Shown one piece after another: positions 29,539 to 36,346 of a stretch of 64,000 bases of DNA. The stretch's first letter is position 1, and every line of letters begins with the position of its first letter. Made by a program: the position numbers and the translations under genes. The stretch spans positions 21,825,501 through 21,889,500 of the forward strand of contig NC_135137.1 in the NCBI RefSeq assembly GCF_051014445.1. The letters are read 5' to 3'. The notes beneath the pieces are model-generated. The model was not told the DNA's origin, searched no databases, and saw only the letters and a program-made list of their open reading frames with translations. The DNA is from Colletes latitarsis (Eukaryota; Arthropoda; Insecta; Hymenoptera; Colletidae).

Positions 29539-30537
29539 CTAATTCCTAGCTCGCCTGCTTCTGGCCTCTCTATCCATATTTCTCTCAGTTGCAGCCTTCC
29601 CGACCATGACCTCCGTAATATAAGTTTGAATCACATTCCAATGGTCATGGCCAAGGATCATCCGCGTGCCCAATCCCTCGATGCTAATGTCCTCTTCCTC
29701 TTCCAAATGTAATTCTTCCCGCAGTCTATGTCGCAGGTCCGCCCATTTCTTGCAGCTGATAAGAGTGTGTTCTGCAGTGTCCGGCACCTCACATCCATAC
29801 CAGCATAAGTCGCTTCGCGATTTTCCTATCCTCTTCCTAAATACAGCGAACGAACCATGTCCGGTTAGAGCCTGCGTTATATGATAATTGACCTGTCCAC
29901 CAGGTCTTTTCATCCATCCTACTATACTCGGAATCCATCTATGAGTGAACTTGTCACTCCCGTCATGGTCCCAATTCCTTTGCCATTCCTCTATGATTTC
30001 CTCCCTTATCCTTTTCCTTTCCGCCAATATGGTGGCCCGTAGGTCCAGGTGATCCACCCCCAGTAGCTCCTTCACCTCTTCCTCTGCCCTCTGAATCCGT
30101 TCCCTTTCCTTGACCTTGAGCGTTATCGGAACGGTACCCGCAATTACAGGAAGTACTATTCGTGCCACCGTGCAGTACGCCTTGGTCACTCTTATCAAGA
30201 CTAAACTCTGCGCCTTTTCCAATCTTCTCATGTTGGCTTCCACACCAACCCAGCGTGCCCAAATCAGTGCAGCATACAAGAGAATCGACTCCAAGACATG
30301 ATAATACAGGAGACTGGTCTTACGGCCAGGTCCTCCCACGTTCGGCATGATCCTTCCCAGTGCCGACATAACCTTGATTCCCTTGCAGGTTACCTTCTCG
30401 ATATGCCTCTTAAAAATTTGACTCTTGTCGAACGTGAGGCCCAAATATTTAATCTCCGTACCTGCACGGATCCTTTGTTGCAGGACATCGACACCGAACT
30501 CCGGATCTCTGAGTCTCTTCTTATTCAGGAAGATTAA
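29539..30537 (-). pseudogene. LINE ORF2, C-terminal part with CCHC finger
   Basis: This is the downstream third of ORF2, in the same frame as the RT segment and separated from it by one TAG at 30538-30540. The first in-frame ATG is at 30444, giving 301 residues, but the true protein would have read through from upstream. It starts with the end of the RT (TYLGL-like sequence is KYLGLTFDKS here) and continues through the thumb. It carries TQALTGHG-like sequence at about residues 190-197 and the finger CX3CX7HX4C at residues 214-231 (Cys214, Cys218, His226, Cys231). This C-terminal finger is typical of R1-group ORF2 and is thought to bind nucleic acid during insertion. No RNase H domain is visible. 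The segment itself has no further lesion. Confidence 0.9.
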
Positions 30538-31536
30538 CTACGTCTTCTCAGGCGCTATCCGCAGCCCGTTTCGATCCAACCAGGTAAGTATTTCTTTTGT
30601 ACTTTTTTCTATTCTTTCTTTCAGGTTGGACTCTTCCGTACTTGTGGCTACCAACGCCAGTTCATCGGCGAAACCAAAGCTTTCGCAGCCCCTAGGGAGC
30701 TTCACCCTGAGGACACCGTCGTAGGCTATATTCCATAGGAGTGGTCCAATGACAGAGCCTTGCAGGACACCCCTATTCATGTCTTTCCATCGCCAGTTGT
30801 TGTTAATTTTATAGAAAATCCTCCTTTCCTTCAGATATTCGTCAATTAAGTTGACCAGGTAGGGTAGGAATCCCCTCCTGGTCATTTCCGCAATTATTAC
30901 CTTAAAGGGCACCGAATTAAAGGCATTTTTCACGTCAAAGGTAAGTAAAACACAGTACTTTCGTTTCTTCTTAGCTTCTTCCGCCATCTTATGGACCTCA
31001 GTAAGTGCCTCCAGGGTGCTGCATCCCTTGTGGAACCCAAATTGTCTGCAGCACAACCCTGTAGGGCCTAGGGCCTCTTGAATACGCCCTCTCAACACGC
31101 ATTCAAAGAGCTTTGCCCAGTGACTAATCAGGCATAACGGCCTATATGCCGAGGCCAGGTTCGGGTCCCTGCCCTCCTTATGGAGCAATACCAACCTTTG
31201 TTCCTTCCATCTTCCTGGAATCTTCCCCTGCTGGATGCACCCGTCAAATATGCTTTTGACTAGCCTTATCCTGTTTTCCACCACCACCCTAACCGTCACC
31301 CCCGGGATAAGGTCACGGCCGGGTGCCTTATGGAACTTTACGTTCTTAGCAGCATCTCGGATCTCCTCCTCTGACACCATCCTCATGCCAGCCCTTAGCA
31401 TCAATGCTAAGTTAATCCCTCGTGTCCTAGGGCCCCCCCCCCACCCCGCAGGGAACAGTTCTTCTAGAATTTGGTGGATCTTCTCCTCGGTCAGTTCAAG
31501 AGGGGTCTTCCTGGGCCTGACAGCCTTCATGACTGC
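30538..31536 (-). pseudogene. LINE ORF2, reverse transcriptase part
   Basis: This segment encodes the RT core. Counting from an ATG at 31590, which lies in the nested LTR and is not the native start, motifs appear in order: KAPGRD (88-93), RPLCLISHWAKLFE (150-163), GFHKGCST (185-192), motif A with FDVKNAF (Asp219), motif B GVLQGSVIGP (274-283), motif C FADE (307-310) and motif D with TWLDRNGL before the stop. Motif C normally reads FADD or YADD; the second acidic residue is Glu, codon GAA at 30663-30661. The frame ends at TAG 30538-30540, a nonsense mutation, because the same frame continues into the C-terminal part. The first LINE codons abut the ACTGC duplication of the LTR at 31532-31536. 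The enzyme would have copied element RNA at the nicked target. It is not functional as it stands. Confidence 0.93.
31532..31536. repeat. LTR target-site duplication, left
   Basis: ACTGC here and at 32769-32773 brackets the nested LTR. Five base pairs is the normal staggered cut of many LTR retrotransposon integrases. Confidence 0.88.
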
Positions 31537-31738
31537 GTTACGTATGTCGAACGTTTCGTTCCTCAAATTTTTCTTGCCACTTGCGTGCATTATGAAATCG
31601 CCCTGCTACTTATCTAACCTTTGAAATGGGGGTCACTTCCGTCGCGATGCAGCAGCCCGTTAATTAATACAATTCGGAGAATAGTGCACACGGTGATTTC
31701 TAACGTACTTTTTAATCCGCCCCACTCAGATTTTTTGG

Positions 31739-31746
31739 TATATAAA
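31739..31746 (+). promoter_or_regulatory. TATA box of the solo LTR
   Basis: TATATAAA followed by CCCC, about 200 bp after the LTR start. With initiation some 25-30 bp downstream (near 31770), U3 would be about 230 bp and R plus U5 about 1 kb. Everything after it, including the hairpin array, would lie in the 5' leader of a full element. It also sets the LTR orientation as +. Confidence 0.65.
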
Positions 31747-32157
31747 CCCCGTGATTTCATTACTCGTGGGATCATAATCGTACCGTCACGCTTAGTGTCA
31801 ACTCTACGACTCTCGTTACGCGTATACGATTTTTGTTAGTCAGTTGTATTTGTGAGATCGGGCTACAGTTCCCTGTCGTATCAATATTATACCATATAGA
31901 ATCCGTGAACCGGCATAAATTCTATTGCGACCATTACTTTCAACTGACATACCCCCGCATCGCCAGTGCGTCAACACCGCGCAAGATCTTTTTAGGTAAA
32001 TATAATCATTCTTTGATCGCGACACAAGATACACGAAACAATTGTATTTTATTTGTTGATTTAAGAATATATCTACTTTTATTATCAAATCAGAGTTACC
32101 CAACTTCTTTAACCCATAATTATATAAAGCGGTTATCATTAGTTAAACGTTCCCATA

Positions 32158-32189
32158 ATAATATAACCTTACCGCTCGGGTTATATTAT
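32158..32189 (+). repeat. Inverted repeat upstream of the hairpin array
   Basis: ATAATATAACC (32158-32168) and GGTTATATTAT (32179-32189) are exact reverse complements around a 10-nt loop. This is an 11-bp stem of different sequence from the nine array units, about 70 bp before the first of them. Confidence 0.8.
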
Positions 32190-32258
32190 ATTTAATAATT
32201 CATAGTTACGAGTTCAATCAACACATCCCCAAATCCAAATACAACCGCTTACAACCTA

Positions 32259-32682
32259 GTGGCTCCTCGATTACGCATCGAGTTCGTCCACGCAATCTAT
32301 TACCATCCTAGCGGCTCCCTGATTACGCATCAGGTTCGTCCGCATCCTACAGCTCCCTGACTTCGCATCAGGTTCGTCTGTGATTTATCCAACCTCCCAG
32401 CAGCTCCTCGATTACGCATCGAGTTCGTCTGCGTTTCTTCCAACCTCCTAGCAGCTCCCCGATTTCGCATTGGGTTCGTCTGCGTCGTTATCAACAATCC
32501 TAGTGACTCCCCGATTTCGCATCGGGTTCGTTCACGACGTTTCACCCTCCTACGGCTCCCTGGTTTCGCACCAGGTTCGTCCGTACGTGACTCCATCCCA
32601 GAGGCTCCCTGATTTCGCACCAGGTTCGTCCTCGTTATCAACTATCCTAGCGGCTCCCCGATTTCGCATCGGGTTCGTCCGT
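32259..32682 (+). repeat. Array of nine covarying 33-nt hairpins
   Basis: Units at 32259-32291, 32311-32343, 32349-32381, 32400-32432, 32451-32483, 32503-32535, 32552-32584, 32601-32633 and 32650-32682. Each reads: outer arm (4), CTC, inner arm (6), pentaloop TTCGC or TACGC, inner arm (6), TTCGT, outer arm (4). Outer stems in order: GTGG/CCAC, GCGG/CCGC, ACAG/CTGT, GCAG/CTGC, GCAG/CTGC, GTGA/TCAC, ACGG/CCGT, GAGG/CCTC, GCGG/CCGT. Inner stems: CTCGAT/ATCGAG, CCTGAT/ATCAGG, CCTGAC/ATCAGG, CTCGAT/ATCGAG, CCCGAT/ATTGGG, CCCGAT/ATCGGG, CCTGGT/ACCAGG, CCTGAT/ACCAGG, CCCGAT/ATCGGG. Of 90 pairs, 86 are Watson-Crick, 2 are G.U and 2 are A.C. The unpaired CTC, TTCGT and NCGC are invariant. TCCTA or TCCCA usually precedes each unit. 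Function is unknown. Confidence 0.92.
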
Positions 32683-32768
32683 GTACCTAACTAACAAATT
32701 GATACCATATTCCATACTCTCTCTCGCACTCGCAGGCCACGCGCGCTGCACGGCCCTGGTTCGTAACA

Positions 32769-32773
32769 ACTGC
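32769..32773. repeat. LTR target-site duplication, right
   Basis: ACTGC directly follows the LTR end AACA and precedes LINE ORF2 sequence. It matches 31532-31536. Confidence 0.88.
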
Positions 32774-33858
32774 TTTATATGGGCATCCCCATACGTCGCC
32801 CTCCACAGCTCCGCAAAGCTCCCGCCATGCCCTAATTTTGCTCCTAACTATCTCCTTATTGAGCAGTTTCCTATGTTCCTTGTAAGCTGCTGCGAGGTCT
32901 GGTGTATCGGGACGCCCCCTCCTCGCAGCCCGTTGGTACCTTCTCCTACACTTGTTTGTACTTGCCCTTAGTTCCGCGATCTCCCTCGTCCACCATATTT
33001 TGGTGGCCCTATAGAAGGGAGCTGCCCTTCTAGGCTCCATACTGGCATTGCAGGCAGTAACTAGGACGTCAAGGGCCCTTTCGATAGTCCTAAGATCCAT
33101 CGGTCGCGTGATGTCCAATTCCGTTGTTTCGTCATCCAACACTTGTAACATCCGAGGGGCATCCAGTGTGTCCACCCTCCACCCACCAGGGTCTGCAGGT
33201 TGTACCCGGCAACGGCCCGCGAACACGTGCAGTAGGTACAGGTGATCGGACGCCGTGTATCTTGCAAGAACATCACTGGAGGTAAGTATTTCTAGCTTTT
33301 CTTTGTTACAGGCCATCACATCTATTTTGGACGTCCTTCCAGCCTTCTCGTAGGTGTACTCTCCTCGTGTGTCCGCGACCTCCAGACCCATCCTGGCCAG
33401 CACCTCCATTAAAATTCCTCCCTTCACGTCCAATGTCCTTGACCCCCAGGCCGGAGATTTCGCATTGAAATCACCCGCCACCACGAGGTCCCTCTTCCAG
33501 TTCCCCCTACTCTCCTCAAGCTCCCCTAGCATCTCCGCAAACTCGTCACCGCTGAGGCGAGGTGGGTAGTAGCAACTAGCCACCGTCACCGCTTCCACCT
33601 CAACAGCGACGTATCCGTTCCCTTTGTCCATCTTCTCTTCCTTGCACCTTCTTCCGTTGAACCCTGTGTCTCATATCGCCGCCCTTCCTGAGATATCCGC
33701 TACCCAGTCGGCCCTTACTAGGTAGGGTTCTGCGATGGCGACGAGATCAACTCGCAGTACCTCCGCTGCCCTCAGAAGCAGGTCTTGGGCCAACCTGCAA
33801 TGGTTTGAGTTGATTTTCAGGATCCGCAAGAAGGTAAGTATCAACCACTGCAGGCTGC
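32769..33858 (-). pseudogene. LINE ORF2, endonuclease part
   Basis: This is the N-terminal part of ORF2, an APE-like endonuclease that nicks target DNA. The frame is open from about 33858, overlapping the end of ORF1 by about 18 bp with no clear ATG; a TTG before RILKIN is the position where the family usually starts. Catalytic-site sequences are present: KINSNHCR (Asn), AEPY (Glu), GDFNAKS with its Asp and Asn, and SDH near the domain end. An in-frame TGA at 33671-33673 interrupts it after the ISGRAAI sequence. The first ATG after that is 33631, which would leave a fragment lacking the catalytic Glu. The frame then runs to the LTR at 32773, where WGCPYKAV is cut; the last codons to 32687 come from the LTR. 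The arithmetic 33631-31590-1237 = 804 = 3x268 shows it was continuous with the RT segment. Confidence 0.9.
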
Positions 33859-34980
33859 CCTATTCCTGCTTAGGGCTTCCCGAAATTGCGGGCAGCTAAC
33901 TGCCCCTGCCACATGCCGAGTCCTATCTGCTGGCATCCCCTTTTCTCTGCACAATACACAGCTAGGATCCTTTGTGCAGTCCCGCATTTCGAGCCCCTCC
34001 TCACCACATTTCCTACATCTTCCGATATCCTTCCTTCCGCACCCATAGCTTATATGTCCAAAAGCGTGGCACCTGCAACACCTCAGGACCCTTGGTACTA
34101 CGCTAATCCTTACCACCGTATAGCCGATTTTAACCTTCCTGTTGTCCACCTTGGCGGCGAGCGCCGTGGGCAACTCCAACACGGCAATTTGGGTCCCCAG
34201 GTAGGTATATCGGAGTGTCTTGACCCTTACTCCGGCCTTCTCCTCAATCCCGAAGACACTACAAAATCCCTCCAACACTTCGGTGGCTTCACAGATCGGA
34301 TCCAAGTCCCTAATCTCCACTTCTGTTCTCGGGACCATCGCCCTCACCGAGTACTCCTCCCCTAGGTTCCGCAGAATCACGTCCTTACTTCTTGCCGCCG
34401 ACCCAGCCTTCGTAAACTCTACTATTAATTCCCCCTTTCTCGATTTCCTCACTCCTTTAATATTTTCCAAACACGTTTTGGCCTTCCCCGCTATTTCCTT
34501 GAAGACTTCGGCGTACGTCTTCGCCCCCGCAGTCACACAGATTGCCTCCGTCCTTGGTCCCGTGATCCTCGGTGCATCCGCTTTCCCTCCGGGCCTCTTC
34601 CTTGCCCCCGTCTCTGTTGTCGGCTTGGTCCAATCTCCTCCTTGGACCACTGCCTCCTTCCGTGCCACCCCCACTCCTGTGCTTCCTATCCTCGTCCTCC
34701 CCCTCCTCGTTACAGAGACCCACTCGCCCTCATTGCCAGTGGAAGCCCCTTCATTCCTCCCCGGTGCCTCCTTGACCTTGGCTGTTCCTTCTTGTTCCTT
34801 TCCATCTTCCCTGGGACCGTTGTCCCCTCTTTCTCCTTCCCTGAGCCCCACCTTTTCCATTCCCTTCCGTCTAACTCTTCTTTCCGCATCCTGCATGTCG
34901 CTGTCCACCGGAGGTGACCGTATTTTCCGCTTGCTGGGTGCCGGTGTACCCGTATCCCCCTGGGTCCCGCCCCCAGTATT
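33841..34980 (-). pseudogene. LINE ORF1, C-terminal part with zinc knuckles
   Basis: This is the second half of ORF1 in a frame shifted from the N-terminal half. It stays open upstream of a GTG at 34908 into the overlap near 34980 and ends at TGA 33841-33843. It contains a basic linker, EWVSVTRRGRTR, and a core domain with KTCLENIKGVR. Three Cys/His knuckles follow near the end: CX2CX4HX4C beginning CCRCHAFGH, a second with CRKCGEEGLEMRDC, and a third of CX2C...H...C type. In the second the expected His is Leu (CTC at 33993-33991; CAC would be His). ORF1 proteins of this group bind element RNA and form the RNP. The stop overlaps the start of ORF2. Confidence 0.9.
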
Positions 34981-35972
34981 CCTCTCAACTCCTGGATCTC
35001 CCTGTCCCTGTCTCGCTCTCTCTCCATTATTTTCTCCATTTCCTCCCTATTTTCCCTTTCTCTCTTCTTATCTTCCTCCATCCTAGATTCAAGTTCCTTT
35101 TCCCTTTCCCCCTCACTCCTCTTCATTTCTATCTTTTCCTTTTCCTGTTCCTTCTCTCTCTTCTTCATCCCCTCAAGTTCCTTTTCCCTATCTTCCTCTC
35201 TTTTCTTAATCTCGCCTATTTCCTTTTCTCTTTCTATCTCTCTTCGTCTCATCCTTCCTAGTTCCTCTCTCATCTCCGTTATCTCCTCTCTCATCCTATT
35301 CTTCCTGTTAGTGTTCTCCTCTAGGTATGTTTCCAGGTTCTTCAGTTCCAGGTAAGTATCTAGGATTGCCTGTTGCATCTCGGGTCTGATGTTCTCTCCC
35401 ATTGCCATGTACTTACCGACCCTTTTAACCCCTGCGTATACTTTGGATACTGTTCTTTTAATTTTCTTCCCTCCAGAATCCTCCCTGTAATCCTCCACTT
35501 CCGACTCCCCCTTGGTTTCCGTGTCATATGCAAGTCCCCGGGTTAGTTTAGACGTCGCCGTCATCTGTACAGGGTGGCCCGTTCCACTACTTTTGCGTGC
35601 CGGTGACCTCGTCACCCTACTACGAACTACAAAGGGATCCATTACCTCCACACTTTTACGCCTCCTACTCTGTGGGGTGACGAATATATCCCGCTCTTCC
35701 ACAGAGTCACTACCTTCCCTACCACTTGTATATCCGCTCTTATCCTTTTCCCTTTCCGTGTCTAGAGTACGTCGCCTGTCATTCCCTTTCTCTATCCATG
35801 TATCCTCCGGTAGCTTCCTTCCGCGCCCTGACCCGGTATCCGCCAGGGACGCTAGACAGTCGTCGGTTGACGACCCGGTGTGGCCTGCCCGCGCACCAAC
35901 ACTCGAGCCGGGACCTGGGGCTCCGAGCACCCCTGGTCCAGTAACTTTGTCCTTTCTATTGTCCATGTCCAT
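34965..35972 (-). pseudogene. LINE ORF1, N-terminal coiled-coil part
   Basis: This begins at ATG 35972, the first in-frame start after the 5' UTR. Residues 1-200 are polar, Gly/Ser/Arg-rich and probably disordered. Residues about 206-333 are a long Glu/Lys/Arg-rich coiled coil or single alpha helix with repeated REKE/KKRE blocks. The frame remains open to 34710, but after about residue 335 its sequence no longer resembles ORF1, while the other frame picks up ORF1-like sequence. A one-base indel is inferred near 34960-35010, plausibly in the C-runs at 34956-34960 or 34966-34974. Coiled coils in this position mediate ORF1 self-association in related LINEs. Confidence 0.85.
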
Positions 35973-36332
35973 GTTGGTTCAGTTTGGCCACCTAACCCAC
36001 TGGGTCGGCCAGGCCCAGTGGTGTGTATGGCTATGTATATCTCCGTAGGTAAGTATACTGTATGTGTCCGAGGTAAATACGGAGTGTAGTGTACTCGTGT
36101 GGCTGAGTGTATGTGCCTGTATGAGCGTGCGTATATCTGTGAGAGTGTATGTCCGTGCGAATGTGTGTGTGTGTAGTGTAGTGTTGGCTACTTTTGTCTG
36201 ACCCTTCATCCCGAACCTGTCCGGCATGGTAGAACCTGCCAGGGGTCATTGAACCCAGCCGGCATAGCTCCGGAGATCATCAGGACACACAAGCCCCCCT
36301 ACCACGCCAAGGAAGCAGCCACGGGAGGGGGA
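35973..36332 (-). other. 5' UTR of the LINE
   Basis: 360 bp between the 5' junction and the ORF1 ATG. The sense strand begins TCCCCCTCCCGTGGC. It holds a CA/TG-rich stretch (36060-36182) and small upstream reading frames of low complexity. An internal promoter is expected in this family but I cannot point to its elements. Confidence 0.8.
36060..36182. repeat. Degenerate TG/CA-rich tract
   Basis: On + this is a run rich in TGTGTG and GTGTAT, ending in GTGTGTGTGTGTAG. It is a decayed dinucleotide repeat inside the LINE 5' UTR. Confidence 0.75.
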
Positions 36333-36346
36333 CATAACCCAGACCT
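36333..36346. repeat. Target-site duplication of the LINE, 5' side
   Basis: CATAACCCAGACCT, identical to 28647-28660, followed directly by ordinary satellite (AACCCAGACCTAACCGG). Confidence 0.93.

Larger units (their letters stand above)
31537..32768 (+). mobile_element. Solo LTR nested in LINE ORF2
   Basis: 1232 bp between two ACTGC duplications. The left end begins GTTACG and the right end is CGTAACA, so with one lost T the ends were TGTTACG...CGTAACA, the usual TG...CA short inverted ends. A TATA box lies about 200 bp in. No second copy of the ends occurs inside, so I read a solo LTR left by LTR-LTR recombination rather than a miniature two-LTR element. Excising 1237 bp brings the upstream and downstream ORF2 frames into register, proof that this is a clean insertion. 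The family (Gypsy, Bel/Pao or Copia) cannot be told without internal sequence. It carries the nine-hairpin array at 32259-32682. Confidence 0.88.
28661..36332 (-). mobile_element. R1-clade non-LTR retrotransposon, defective
   Basis: The element reads on the minus strand from 36332 to 28661. In order: a 5' UTR of about 360 bp, ORF1 with coiled coil and three zinc knuckles, ORF2 with APE-like endonuclease, reverse transcriptase and a C-terminal CCHC, an 855-bp 3' UTR and a 23-nt A tail. It has perfect 14-bp flanking duplications. It spans 7672 bp, or 6435 bp without the nested LTR and its duplication, close to full length for R1/TRAS-type elements. Removing it leaves a normal satellite monomer. 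The clade call rests on domain order, the QGSVIGPLLWN motif, the CX3CX7HX4C finger and the 14-bp duplication. TRAS- or SART-like is an alternative within the same clade. It is inactive: one frameshift, two stops, a nested LTR and altered key residues. Confidence 0.93.

Noticed and set aside
32330..32641. 103-codon minus-strand frame over the hairpin array, with a TNxMRNRGA peptide repeat
   Set aside because: It arises from the repeated 33-nt units. Unit spacing (38-52 nt) is not a multiple of three, and base pairing explains the conservation better than a peptide would.
32259..32682. CRISPR-like array or tRNA gene cluster
   Set aside because: The spacers are short linkers of 5-20 nt, the repeats themselves covary, and the setting is a eukaryotic LTR. 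GGTTCG recalls a tRNA T-arm, but no cloverleaf or acceptor can be built.
31537..32768. Non-autonomous DNA transposon with terminal inverted repeats
   Set aside because: Inverted identity stops after about 7 bp (GTTACG/CGTAAC plus A). The TG...CA-type ends, 5-bp duplication and internal TATA box fit an LTR better.
34220..35086. 288-codon + strand frame opposite LINE ORF1
   Set aside because: Low complexity (Pro/Ser/Leu) and the exact complement of the charged coiled-coil coding region of ORF1; a shadow frame.
35979..36227. 82-codon minus-strand frame upstream of ORF1
   Set aside because: It is a translation of the CA-rich 5' UTR tract (His/Thr repeats). It could act as an upstream reading frame but there is no support for a protein.
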